DNA of 64,000 nucleotides from Paragordius varius (Eukaryota > Nematomorpha). Positions 10,125 through 21,260 of the stretch are shown here, one piece after another. The translations under genes were made by a program, and so were the position numbers. The number at the start of each line of letters is the position of its first letter. Position 1 is the first letter of the stretch. The stretch is from positions 1,922,001-1,986,000 of the forward strand of contig OZ176058.1 of NCBI GenBank assembly GCA_964247055.1. The letters run 5' to 3'. The notes under the pieces were generated by a model. That model made no database searches, was not told the DNA's origin, and saw only the letters and a list, made by a program, of their open reading frames with translations.

Positions 10125-12720
10125 ATGGAGAACCAATCACCAAAGATACGATGTAATGGTGAAATGTTAGTGAAACACAAAGGGAAATCAGTTTGTTTAC
10201 TCGGAAAAGTTATCGAAGTAAAATTTTTAATTACAGACAAAACGTAAAACATAAATTTATATTTTTTTTGTAATAAAATTAAAAGATAAAAATGTTAATT
10301 ACTCACACATTTAATCAAATAATTTATATTATAATTATAATCAGTTCTTGTTGGAGATATTAAGGTTCAAAACCTGTAAAAATAATTTTCAGCGTCCATA
10401 CTATAACTTATAATATTTTACTGTAATACTTAATCAATCGATTTCTTTCAAATAATTAGATTAATAGACCCAAAAATCTTTGCATAGTTAATTCAAGTGA
10501 TCAAAAAATGGTGACCGTTCTCCTGAGAAATCAAGTTCGAATTATTTTAAGAAAAAAAATTTCATGTCTATAAAGAATTGTCAGAAATTCGTATTTAAAT
10601 GATTATTTTTTTTTTAATTGTTTTGATGTTTGATATGTCAACTTTCAACATGCTCATTTTTAAGCCTTAAAATAATAATAGCTTATTAAGAATTTTTAAT
10701 TTATAATTAAAAGATATTGCAAAATATTATTCTTGATGTACAACATGCGCATATTGTAATTTTTATCTTTTGTAAAATATTAATTATAAAATTTTATTAA
10801 CTCAAAGTTTAAACACACACATAACCAAAATTAATTTAAAAGATAAAAATATTTATTGATAATTATAATATTTAAATAAATTTATAATTGTTTTCATTTT
10901 CTAGGGGTTTTCTTTGTATACATTCTAACAAAATATGTAAAGAAAAATTATAATAATTTTTTAGATTTTTTTCCCTTCTCTCTTAGCAAAGTCTTGCAAT
11001 TTTGTTATGCTGCTCTAGAGGGGTACTACACCGGGTTTTTTTTTATCATATTGATGTTTAATCTCATGAAAAAAAACATTCAATGGGATTCAGTTGTGGC
11101 GAATAAGGAGGTAAATAAACAATTTTATTCCTTAGCTCACCTACCACCGCGGCTTTGTGAATAGGTGCATTATCGCAAACTATTATTGAACTTAGTATAA
11201 ACTGAGGGAGCTATGTTTTCCTTTAATATTGGATTTCGTTCTGAATTTTTATTTTTTAATATAAACCTTCAAGTACACTAGCTGCCGAGCAAAGAAGAAA
11301 TAATGGGTTATCGTTGATATTCATAATTTTTTAAAATAACTCTAGATTTATGATTTATTTCTTTATATATATATAGAGATTAAATGGACATCTGCTTGGG
11401 TTTAGTTTATATTTTAAGTGCATGTTAAAAACCCCTAGAAAATGATAACAAATATCAAACTTGGTTATCATAAATTACATGCGCATGTTGTAAATAAAAC
11501 GTTCAAGAATAATATTTTGCAACATCTTTTAATTATAAATTAAAAATTCTTACAATAAATAGGCTATTATTATTTTAAGGCTTAAAAATGCGCATGTTGA
11601 AAGTTGACATATCAACATCAAAACAATTAAAAAAAAATTATAATCATTTAAATACGAATTTCAGACAATTCTATATAGACATGACTGTAATTATTTTAAA
11701 TAGTTAGGGAGTAAATTTTAAAAATAATATTTTTAAATATTGAAAAATTATTTTATCTAAAAGGTTTTGCATTCAATCCAAAAAATAATATATATTTATA
11801 ATTTACAAAAACTTAAAATATATTATATAAATATATAATTATCAATAATATTAAAAATAATTGAAATTTAATATATATAATATTCTTAACAAAAATATAT
11901 AAATTATTTTTACGTTCTTATATAAGGCAAAATACTTGTTCAAATTTAATTTAAAAATATATATTTAATTATATTTTTTTGAAAATTAAAAAGAAAATTG
12001 TCTTAATATTCCAATACAGATAATCAATTTATTTATGAATATATTTATAAAATATTTTTAAATATATTTTAATAAAATATTTTAATTTTTTATTTTTGTT
12101 AGATTTCAAATTACCCCATAGGTCTTACAGAATTTACAGGGACTGTAGATATGGATGGACATTTAAGATGTAATGATTTTACAATTTTCGCTTCTCAAAT
12201 GGGAAATGAATTTGGTTTAATTTAGAAATATTTTTTAATTTATTTTAAAAAATTTAAACATACCATTTACATTACAAATTTACCCTTTAACAATTCAGAA
12301 TCTTTAAGATTAAAAATTACCTATATATTTATATATTTTATAACAAAATTTTGTTTTAAATTAAAATAATACTGAAAAAATAATAAACTATGCGCCATAA
12401 AGATATATTTTACAATAATAATGACTTATATTAGTTCAAAATTACAAAATATATTTTCAAGGTCTATTTGAATTGTTTAAGTGAATTTGAACTGTAAATG
12501 GTATATTACATTTAATCATGATTAACCTTTTGAATATTGAAATTCATATTGAAATTTTAATATATTTTTTCAAATTTTATTATAATTATTTTTTAAATTA
12601 TATATTATAAACTTTTTAAAATTTTTTTTAATTATTTAAATATTAGATTTCAAAACATATGACCATGCAATTCGCTTACTTGAAAAATATCCTCAATACT
12701 ATACATTAGCTAATAATTGA
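10125..12720 (+). CDS. RPA3: Replication protein A 14-kDa subunit (RPA3), right copy
   Basis: Exons are 10125-10217, 10460-10534, 12103-12214 and 12647-12720, joining in phases 0, 0 and 1 to give 117 residues (human RPA3 has 121). RPA3 is the small OB-fold subunit of the RPA heterotrimer, which coats single-stranded DNA in replication and repair; its C-terminal helix joins the trimer core. The order fits the family: MENQSPKIRCNGEMLVKHKG with KSVCLLGKVIE (first strands, aligning with the KPVCFVGRL region), NLCIVNSSDQKMVTVLL (second strand pair), YPIGLTEFTGTVDMDGHLRC (third block), then FKTYDHAIRLLEKYPQYYTL, the diagnostic C-terminal helix (human YNEAVKIIHDFPQFYPL). The start is the first ATG and exon 1 ends GAA|GTAAAA. 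The exon 2 donor GTTCGA is weak. Compared with the left copy, one Asp after FTIF is absent, but exon length is unchanged. Identity was assigned by reading, not by a search. Confidence 0.88.
10563..11683. mobile_element. 1.1-kb DNA transposon with long inverted repeats in RPA3 intron 2
   Basis: The ends CATGTCTATAAAGAATTGTC and its inverse are followed by more than 200 bp of inverted arm, both containing GCAAAATATTATTCTTGA, ACATGCGCAT and CATTTTCTAGGGG. The element is absent from the left RPA3 copy, which gives an empty-site comparison. AATTATTTTAA occurs on both flanks (10540-10550 and 11688-11698) and may be the target duplication, though a few bases separate it from the arms. It carries a DDE transposase remnant. 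Confidence 0.8.
11055..11190 (-). pseudogene. DDE transposase remnant (Tc1/mariner-IS630 type)
   Basis: The minus strand reads IVCDNAPIHKAAVVGEL, then LPPYSPQLNPIE, then stops. DNAPIH plus LPPYSPxLNPIE is the signature around the second catalytic Asp and the Glu region of DDE_3-type transposases of the Tc1/mariner-IS630 superfamily. The open stretch is only about 45 codons before stop codons, and the N-terminal half is not evident, so the element is non-autonomous and the gene is dead. Confidence 0.75.
12260..12504. mobile_element. Family B element in RPA3 intron 3
   Basis: This palindromic element starts ATACCATTTACA and ends ACTGTAAATGGTAT. Its arms contain degenerate 21-bp units of the type AATTCAAATTCACCCTTGAAC. 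It is absent from the left copy of the duplication. Confidence 0.75.
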
Positions 12721-13452
12721 TAATTAATGTTTAAAATGTATTAGAAAATATTAGCAAATGCAATTTAAAAATTTATTTTATAGTAATTTTGAAAGTATAA
12801 AGTTTTCGGCACTATATATTATTAAATTATGTTTTTTTATAATATTATAGTCCAGCAAATAATCAATAGTTTTTTCTATTTATTACAAAATAGCAATGCA
12901 ATAGTACGAATTTTTATTTTTAATTTTTTTTAACATTTTACAATATTTATGATATGTTCAAAACATATTCTTTCTATTTATGGTATGCCTTAAAATGCCT
13001 AATATATTTAAGTGTTTTTAATAAAAAAGATGTAAATATTTTATATATAAATTTTCAAAAATATATTTTTATGTTTTATTCGATCAATTACTTAAATTTT
13101 AAATAGTTTAAATAATATTGCAATTAGGAAAATTTTATTCATATATAGCACACAATCGCAATGCAATTCTCATACTTTAAAAAATTATTATTATATCATT
13201 ATATATTTAATATAAAAAATTTATTTTTATTGGATATTTTATTTTAATAAATATTTTTATGTTTAAATTGAATTATGTTTAAATAAATAAGTAAACTTTA
13301 CAAATGCCAAATTTTGAAAAACTTTAAATAACGTTTGATGCAAAAGATATGGTGTCAATTTAACAACTAAAAAATTTAACTATTTACAAAAATAAATTGT
13401 CTGAATAAATTTTAAAATTTATGGTTTTTAGAATTAAAGTTTTTAATAAATA
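12721..13452. other. A+T-rich intergenic, no gene seen
   Basis: Only A+T-rich sequence with short unrelated open frames. The first part is the fading end of the duplicated RPA3 block. Confidence 0.6.
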
Positions 13453-13740
13453 TAGTAAAAACTGAATTATAAGGGAGCGGAAAAATATTACGACAAATAT
13501 TTTTTTTAAAAGACAACCATATTTTTTAAATCTAAATTTTTTTCCATCTAAATTATTTATTAACAATTATACAATATATAATTAATTGTGTTACCAATAG
13601 ACATCTTTATTCCATACTTTGCATTTTTAATAATTATTTAAATTGCAATAAATCAAGATTTAAAAAGTATGGTTGTTTTTTAACAAAAATATTTGTTTTT
13701 ATATTTTTACGTTTTATTTGTATAATTTCAGTTTTTACTG
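13453..13740. mobile_element. Family A MITE
   Basis: The arms AGTAAAAACTGAATTATAAG and ATAATTTCAGTTTTTACTG face each other. The core includes the family's CATACTTT and TTGTGTTACCAATAGAC segments. Confidence 0.8.
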
Positions 13741-14599
13741 AAGCAGAGTTCTCGCATCCAAAGAGAAGTTTTATATTTTGATTTTTATAAAACTCCTGAT
13801 AGGATGCAATATATTTTAAATTCCCTTTTATAAAATAATACATTTAAGTATTCACAAATAACCGTTTATATGGCAAATAATTTAATTTTATCACGCAAGT
13901 TAGGCATTTTTGCTTTAATTTAATGGACTGTGGAATATTATAAATATATAATTTTGAATCCAATTTATTCATGAAATTCCAGCAATACATTTTCTTGATA
14001 ATATTTAATCTTTAATATAAATAAACAAATAAATAAGATATTCTAAAAAAGACATTTATATAAAATACAATCTAGTTAATGTTTATTCATGGATTTTTAC
14101 TAATTTTTAAAAACTTCAATATTTAAAATATCACCATCTAAACTTTTGTAATATAACACTAAATAATATATATATATTATATATATATAATTGTAATTCC
14201 AAAGTCTATATATACAATATTTATAAAATAAAAATAATTATTCACGATAAACAATTAGTAGTTGACAAGGTTTCATATATATATATATATTATTTTTTCA
14301 TAATATTTTATTTTTATAATCATATATATATTAAAAATTCAACGGTATATATATATATATATGTTTATATTATAATTTAAATATATTGTAAAATAATCAA
14401 AATATTTGATTTTTTGGCTTTATAATATGTTTGGGCAGGTGCACATTTTTAAGGGTGTTTTAAATCGGATATCTTACCAATTTTGGGTTTTTTTATAATA
14501 ATTATTGAATTTTTATTAAAACATATTTTCTAATTTGTTAAACATTTGAAAATTCAAGAATTTCATTATGAACAAGTAAATAATTTTTGTAGGAATTTA

Positions 14600-14893
14600 C
14601 AGTAAAAAATATAATTATACGGACAAAACTTATTTATTAAGACAAATATTTTTTTCTAAAAGACAACCACATACTCTTTAAAACCTTAATTTTCTATAAA
14701 CTATTTTTGTTACAAGTGTAAAATGTAGAATTGATTGTATTAGTAATATATATCTCTATATCACACTTTGCCATTTAAAACAATAGGCTATATTGAAATA
14801 AATCAAGATTTAAAAAAGTATGGTTGTCTTTTAGAAAAAAAAATATTTGTCTTTATATTTTTACGTTTTGTCAGTATAATTTTAGTTTTACTG
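14600..14893. mobile_element. Family A MITE
   Basis: Arms CAGTAAAAAATATAATTATA and TAATTTTAGTTTTACTG, with GGACAAAAC and AGACAACCACATACT inside the left arm. Confidence 0.8.
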
Positions 14894-15420
14894 TAATAAA
14901 ACAATATAATTGCATAGTGTCGCAAATATTAAACCTGCACATAAACGCAAATAAACTCGCTAAACAAATTATATTCATTATGCCTGTAATGAACTATAAA
15001 GGGCTAGTATACTTGTATTAAAACTCACCTAATTTATTTCCAATATTAGTTTTCTATGAAAAAATGTTTTTGCTAAATTTCAAGATTTTTATAATATCGC
15101 AAAAAATTTGGTTAAAATTAAATTTAAGAATTCAAATATTCACAAGAAATAAAAATTAAGATAAAATAACTCAAGTTTCTCTTGGTCTTATTCCAAACTT
15201 TTATATTATGATACAAAATAATCAAATAAATGAATAAATTAAATATATAATATATTATATATATCATATTTTTATATTTTTATAAGTAAAAATTATAAAC
15301 ATTTAGAAACAATTTGCTTAAAAGGTTGACAAAATTTATATTTGAATAAATATATAGACATATATATCGACAATTCCAAAAAAAGTATATTCTATAAATA
15401 TATATACAATATATATATAT

Positions 15421-15810
15421 ATACCATTTACAGTTCAAATTCACCCTTAAACAATTCAAATTCACCCTTAAACAATTCTAATTCACCCTTGAACAATTCA
15501 AATTCACCCTTGAACAATTCAAATTCACCCTAAAAATAAAATATGTGTTTTCGAACTAATATAACTCATTATTAATAAAAATATATCTTTATGGCATAAT
15601 TAATTATTTTTTCAGTATATTTTAATTTAAAACAAAATTTTATTTTTTAAAAATATATTAAAATATAGGTAATTTTTAATCTTAAAAAACATGTTAATTA
15701 TTTGAGGGTGAATTTGAATTGTTCGAGGGTGAATTTGAATTGTTCAAGGGTGAATTTGAATTGTTTAAGGGTGAATTTGAATTGTTTAAGGGTGAATTTG
15801 AACTGTAAAT

Positions 15811-15815
<5 letters not shown>
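15421..15815. mobile_element. Family B element with expanded 21-bp arm repeats
   Basis: The clearest member of the family. The left arm has five near-exact 21-bp units (AATTCACCCTTGAACAATTC type) and the right arm five inverted ones, with a ~150-bp centre containing CTAATATAACTCATTATT and TTTTTTCAGTAT. The ends ATACCATTTACAG / CTGTAAATGGTAT are exact inverts. Its right end runs straight into a (TA)n tract. Confidence 0.9.

Positions 15816-15852
<37 letters not shown>
15813..15852. repeat. (TA)n microsatellite
   Basis: About 20 TA units abutting the family B element. A second tract of similar length lies at 15947-15990. Confidence 0.95.
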
Positions 15853-15854
<2 letters not shown>

Positions 15855-15943
15855 AAAATCATATTTGATTTTTTTGCTTTATGATTTGTTTGAGCAGGTG
15901 AAATTTTCAAGGGCGTTTTTAAATCGGATATCTACCATATTTT

Positions 15944-15989
<46 letters not shown>

Positions 15990-16123
15990 TATATATAAAT
16001 TATTAATTTTTATAAGTAAAACATTTATTTTATATTTGAAAAATATTAAAAGCCCAAATAATTCATTATGGACAAGTAAAATAATTTGTATTAATTTTGT
16101 AAAAATTCAACAAATTACAATTA

Positions 16124-16414
16124 CAGTAAAAATTAAAATTATAAGGACAAAACGTAAAAATATAAAGACAAATATTTTTTTTTAAAAGACAACCCTACTT
16201 TTTTAAAACTTATTTTTTCTTATATATACTACTTGATTATGCTTTTAAATGATAAAATAAATTATGTCAATATAGATATCAATTCTATAATATACCATTT
16301 GAAACAATGAGTTTTATTTCAAAAATGAAGCTTAAAAAAGTATGGTTATCTTTTGGAAAATATTTTTTGTCTATATATTTTTACGTTTTGTCCCCATAAT
16401 TTTAATTTTTACTG
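16124..16414. mobile_element. Family A MITE
   Basis: Well preserved. It starts CAGTAAAAATTAAAATTATA and ends AATTTTAATTTTTACTG, with AAAACGTAAAAATATAAAGA in the left arm and its inverse on the right. Confidence 0.88.
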
Positions 16415-16432
16415 TATATACTTTATGTGTAT

Positions 16433-16509
16433 TCAAAAAGTATGGTCGTCTTATTTATATATGGATATATTATGCCTCTAGTTTTTGACGTATAATTCAA
16501 TTTTTACTG
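16433..16509. mobile_element. Family A MITE, right-arm fragment
   Basis: It reads CAAAAAGTATGGTCGTCTT, then ends TAATTCAATTTTTACTG. There is no left arm, and it directly follows a complete copy. Confidence 0.6.
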
Positions 16510-17767
16510 TAATATTATAAAACTATTAATCAAATTATTTCCATCTAATTATAAATTGTTGTGAAAAGAGAATTACTTTCATTAAAAAAATATATTTTTA
16601 GTGGTTTTGGCTTTAAATTTTTTATTTAAGCAGGTGCGAATTGAATGGCTTTCAAATTGGATGCATTACCTATTTTTAGCTAATAATTAATAAAAACTCG
16701 TTTAAATTTTATTTTTTGTCAGAAAATAAATTCTTTAAAAAATTAATATCCTATTCACTAAATGGAAAAGTAAAATTTTTCTTTTCATTAAAATTTTTAA
16801 ATATTGTTAATGTATCCAAATAAATTTTATATCCTAATATTTTAATTTTAAAGAAAAAACATAATCTTTGATTTATAAAATTATATATGTAAAATAAGGA
16901 TAATATTAAAACTCTATCATCTTTTGGGGTAAGTTATATCTCAATTGGAAATTTGAATATCTTAAAAAGTATTTAAGGTATTCAAATTTAATAATATGCT
17001 TTTTTTAGCCTTTCTGGCGCATTAAACAAAAATATTTTTTGAAAATGCAAATTGGTAAAAATCCTCTATTTAACAATTTTTGCGGTCATTTTTTGGTGTT
17101 TTATAAGCCCTAAACTGTTAAAAATTAATTTAGTTATAAATATAATTATCAAACATTGTTCTCATGTATTAGATAAAGAGCTTATATTTTTACGGTTTTA
17201 TTTAAGAGACTAAAATTTGAACAGCTCCAAAACTCGATTAAAACGAACAGCTGATATTAAAATCTAAATAAGGTTTGCTGGTAAAATGTTGCCTTAAAGC
17301 TTTTTAAGTCAATTATTCATTTTCTAACTATAATATACATTTACCTGTATTAGTTATTTAAGAAAAATAGCGGCTAAAAAGTTTATGGGGATTTTTTTTT
17401 GAATTATACGCCTAAGCCAAAGAAAGCATATTTTTAAATACGGCCACCTAAAACAAATACTTTAAAGTTAATCAAATCACACTCAGATCGTCATGAAGTT
17501 CTATAGGTTACAAATGAACAAAGTATCTCCAATGTATTTTATATTATTATATAAGAATGTATGACAATACCTAAAGCTTTGCCATAATAGATTTAAAAAC
17601 TTACTCTCTATTACAAATCTCAAAATTTTTTTTTGAATCTAGCACGTCGGGTTTATTGAGTCAAAAATGCGGTCGAAGCTCGTTCATTGCAATTTCCTTA
17701 AAATATTTTTTTATACTATAGTTTAAATTGTAGATGTTTAAATTCCTTTATATTTTATATTAATTTT
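16510..17767. other. Upstream region of the SOUL gene
   Basis: Apart from the third GCAGGTG block, nothing is recognised. A methionine-started hydrophobic stretch at 17667-17720 (MRSKLVHCNFLKIFFYTI) looks like a signal peptide. It is out of frame with the first SOUL exon, and I found no GT-AG pair that joins the two in phase. Confidence 0.4.
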
Positions 17768-17812
17768 TTGCCAAGTACCAATAGCAATACAGAAGAAGGC
17801 AGTACAATAAGC

Positions 17813-20621
17813 ATGTGTGGGGAATATAAATGCCCGCCTTATCAGGTGATCTGCACAAATCAAGAGGGCGCATTCGAAATCCGAAAATATGAAACTACCC
17901 AATGGGCTGTGGCTCAAGATAGCTCAGTTTTTAAATGGAAGGCCATTAATGATGCTTTTAAAGAGCTGTTTAAATACATAAAAGGTTATGTTAAATCGAA
18001 AGTTTTATAAGGAAATCGTGGAATTCGTAAAACTTTTAAAATTGAAAATTGATAAATTTTTTTGGCATTATTTCTTTTTGTAAACTCATATATAATTTTG
18101 TTTTTTTTGGTTGATATTTCCCATTTTTGGTTAATTTAACTCTTGAATTATAATAAAGTTACTTTGTAACTAAAAACCATATATGATACTATAAAAAAAT
18201 CTGTTTATTACAGATTGTAACTCAATAGTAACATAAATGAAATTGTTTTTCAAATTTTTATTAAAAAACATCAATTTTACCAAGATTTTAAATTGTTTAT
18301 ACATTTTAAAAATTACCTGATTCAAAACGGTTATTGAAATGCCTTTCGCTTATATATAAGCTAAATGATGTTATAATATTTCCAAATAATTAACAAGGGA
18401 TACTTTTAAAAAAATAATTTACAGATTAATTTATATAATTATATATTAAATAATAATTTAATTTTTATTTATTTTATATTTTTTAAAAAAATTGAAGTTA
18501 TTATCTTCACAGAATCAAATATTCAAATGACAGTACCTGTCCTTATCAAAGAACCACCAACGAATGATAAGACTTACAGCGTTTATTTCTATATGCCAAA
18601 TCCAATCAATTTACCCACAAATTCAAACGTAAATATATTTAAATTTATTTTTTTATATAAAATATGTACAAATTGAAATTATACGGACAAAACGTAAAAA
18701 TATAAGGATAAATATTTTTTTTAAAGACCACCATACTTTTTAATTCTTGATTTTTTTTCTAAATATGATTAACTGATTGTTTTAAACTTTAAAGTATAAT
18801 TTTGTAAATTACCATTTTTATTGAATGATTTTCATAGGATAGGTTAAAAAAGTATGGTTGTCTTTTGAAAAAAAAATTGTACTTATATTTTTATGTTTAG
18901 TCCGTATAATTTTAGATTTACTGTATTAAATGGGTATATATTCCCATTTTTATAAAATTAATCTGAAATATGTTCATTTGGGAAAAAATATTTTATCAAA
19001 CATATCCTAAGAATATTTTAAAATAAATTTCATCATAATTCATTGTTTTTCTTATTTTAACCATTTAATTGAACAGTTAACAGTTCAGACGTTTTAAATG
19101 CGTACACCAGGGGTGTCCAACAGGTGGTTTCGGAAAAACTTTGAGTGGCTCTTTGCAAAAAATAGTTTAATTCTTTGCAAAAAGTTTAATTTTTAAGTGA
19201 CATTTGTAAATTTTTTGATGATAAAAAGTAAAAATGGAAAATTGATTTGTATAAAAAAAATTATAATATTTTTCGTTATTTTTCATCATATTGATTTGAT
19301 CATTCATTTCCTTTTTTTAAATAATCTGAAAATCTTTAGAATACTTGATAATAAATATTGATTATTTGGCAAATTTAAAATATATTTAAAAAATATATTT
19401 TATCATAGAACATAATTAAAAACTAAATTTAAAAAAAATTCCATAGGTAAAAATCGAAGAGTTCCCAGCTCAAGCGTTTTACGTACGTCGTTACGAAGGC
19501 TACGTCAATAAATTGTATTATAATTCGGGCGAATATGAAAAGCTGGTTAAATCTCTGCAAGCTTTGGGAGTTAATATTCAATCAACACCTTATTATGTAG
19601 CTGGTTATAATTCGTAAGTTAAATATTTATATTTAAATTTTTGAATGATAAAAATTTTAAATACATTTCGTATGATTTGAAATAGGCAAAAATTAAAATT
19701 ATACTGGCAAAACGAAAAATATAAAGACAAATATAATTTTGATAAATGATAACCATACTTTTTATTTTTGATTTTATTAAAATACGAACCCTTGTTTAAA
19801 ATAGCAAATTATTAAATAGAGATATATATATGAGTAACAGAATCAATCATATATTTTACAATTGTTGGTAATTTATAATAAACAAATTAAGCTTAAAAAA
19901 GATGGTTGTATTTTGAAAAAAATATTTGTTTTTATGTTTTTACGTTTTGTCCATATAGTTTTTATTTTTACAGTACATATAACAATTGTATTCATTTCAG
20001 TTAAATGTACAACATAGTAAAAATAATAATTTTTGAAAATTGATAATTGTGTCTTTTTATCAGTATTATTAAAATTTAACTAAATATAAAATATAATCAT
20101 ACTTGTATTTTGCAAGCCAAAATGGATATTATAGAATGCAAAAATCTAAAACGGGTTTTCTTATAAAAACCTAGTTTATTTTTTATTTTTACATTTTTTT
20201 AATTTTTATTAGATACACAGTAAAATTGAAATTACATGGACTAAATGTAAAAATAAGACAAATTTTTATTTCAAAAGACAAACATACTTTTTCAAACCCT
20301 AATATTTCCCATAAAAATAAATTATAATTACAATCTTATAATACATAATTGATTGTGTTATCAATTTACATTTCTATTATATACTTTGGAATTTAAAGCA
20401 ATGAGTTTTATTTAAAAAATTAAGGTTTAAAAAGTATTGTTGTGTTTTAGAAAAAATATTTGTCTTTATATTTTCACATTTTGTCCGTATAATTTTAATT
20501 TTTTCTATGTATATATATATAATTTAGACCTTCTGAATTTACTAACCGGAGAAATGAAATTTGGATTCCAGCAAAAACCGAGGATGTCGAGAAAATTTGC
20601 AGCAATAATAAAAATAATTAA
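17813..20621 (+). CDS. SOUL family haem-binding protein
   Basis: SOUL/HEBP proteins are small beta-barrel proteins that bind haem or porphyrin loosely. Exons end at 17984, then 18513-18628, 19447-19613 and 20528-20621, with phases 1, 0 and 2 that join perfectly. From the ATG at 17813 the product is 182 residues. Family landmarks in order: CGEYKCPPYQVICTN, FEIRKYETTQWAVA (the EIRxY motif), FKELFKYIKE (helix), IQMTVPVLIK (the MTxPV motif), YSVYFYMP, EEFPAQAFYVRRYEGYV, YYVAGYNSP (the AGYNSP motif) and NEIWIPAKT at the end. The frame is open upstream to 17702 without an ATG, and AGs at 17775 and 17783 could be acceptors, so an earlier exon, perhaps with a signal peptide, may exist. Introns 2 and 3 carry family A MITEs, one ending 18 bp before exon 4. 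Confidence 0.9.
18669..18923. mobile_element. Family A MITE in SOUL intron 2
   Basis: AAATTGAAATTATACGGACA at the left and GTCCGTATAATTTTAGATTT at the right, ending ACTG. The outermost left bases are worn. Confidence 0.8.
19108..19170. mobile_element. hAT-like terminus in SOUL intron 2
   Basis: CAGGGGTGTCCAACAGGTGG followed by GGCTCTTTGCAAA is typical of one end of hAT-derived MITEs. No partner end was found, so only a fragment is called. Confidence 0.4.
19687..19973. mobile_element. Family A MITE in SOUL intron 3
   Basis: The left arm CAAAAATTAAAATTATACTG and the inverse right arm TTTTTATTTTTACAG bracket a typical centre. Confidence 0.8.
20218..20509. mobile_element. Family A MITE abutting SOUL exon 4
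   Basis: It starts CAGTAAAATTGAAATTACAT. Its right arm, GTCCGTATAATTTTAATTTT and a short remnant, ends only 18 bp before exon 4. The T-rich arm therefore lies in the zone where the branch point and pyrimidine tract of this acceptor must be. Confidence 0.85.
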
Positions 20622-20825
20622 AAAATTTAATTATGAAAAGCTATTAGAAAAATTGTTAATTTGTCAAAATTATATATATACAAATTAGTCTAAATTCATT
20701 TTATTAATAATACAATTTATTTTCTCAAAATTTTAGCTGTAATTAGTAATTAAATGTGCAAAATTTATGTATGGTTTTAAATAAATTAAATTACAATATA
20801 TTTATGATAATATATATATATTTAT

Positions 20826-21104
20826 AGAAAAAATTGAAAGTATACGGACAAAACGTAAAAATATAACGAAGTATTTTATTAAAAGACAACTGTACTTTTT
20901 TACACCTTAGTTTATCTTATAAAACGAATCGTAAACATAATTTATTGTGTTACCAATAAACATTTCTATAGAATAATTTGTAGTTTAAAACAATGAGTTA
21001 TATTATAAAAAAATAAAGATTAAAAAATTATGATTGTCTTTTTGAAAAAAATATTTGTCTTTATAGTTTCACATTTGTCCATAGAATAATTTCAATTTTT
21101 ACTG
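20826..21104. mobile_element. Family A MITE
   Basis: The left arm AAAAAATTGAAAGTATACGG and right end AATTTCAATTTTTACTG lie just downstream of the SOUL stop codon. Confidence 0.8.
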
Positions 21105-21111
21105 TATTTGA

Positions 21112-21260
21112 CCATTTTTCAGAAAGCAACACTTTTTCAAGCAAACGCAACCTTTTTTAAGGAAATGCAACATTCTTAATTCCGTTTTAATAGAAATTGT
21201 TGCGTTTTGAAAAAATTTGCGTTTGAATGAAAAAGTGTTGTGTTTTTGTCTGAAAAATGG
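21112..21260. mobile_element. Small perfect-ended palindromic element
   Basis: CCATTTTTCAGAAAGCAACA on the left is mirrored, with small gaps, by GTGTTTTTGTCTGAAAAATGG on the right. The arms are about 45-50 bp and both contain GCAACACTTTTTCA-like and CAAACGCAA words, with a short centre. It could fold into one long hairpin. It is unrelated to families A-C and single-copy in this window. Confidence 0.7.

Larger units (their letters stand above)
8610..12900 (+). repeat. Right copy of RPA3-locus segmental duplication
   Basis: Counterpart of 1-3290. Apart from a 1.1-kb transposon in intron 2 and a family B element in intron 3, both absent from the left copy, the blocks align in order. Similarity fades shortly after the last exon. 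Confidence 0.85.
14403..16690 (+). repeat. Three copies of a GCAGGTG-centred ~90-bp block
   Basis: Copies at 14403-14490, 15858-15946 and 16590-16680 share TTTGATTTTTTGGCTTTATA, then GTTTGGGCAGGTG, then TTTTAAATCGGATATCTTACC. The first two are followed at similar spacing by AAGTAAA(A)TAATTT and a family A MITE, so a larger unit of about 1.4 kb was copied in tandem. The third copy is more diverged. TTTGGGCAG|GTG has acceptor form and may be a copied exon edge, but no parent exon was identified. Confidence 0.6.

Noticed and set aside
15342-15910. Open frames with 7-residue NSPLNNS or FKFTLKQ repeats
   Set aside because: They are translations of the 21-bp arm repeats of the family B element and of (TA)n.
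17667-17720. Signal-peptide-like first exon for the SOUL gene
   Set aside because: It is hydrophobic and starts with ATG, but no splice pair joins it in phase to the exon containing 17813.
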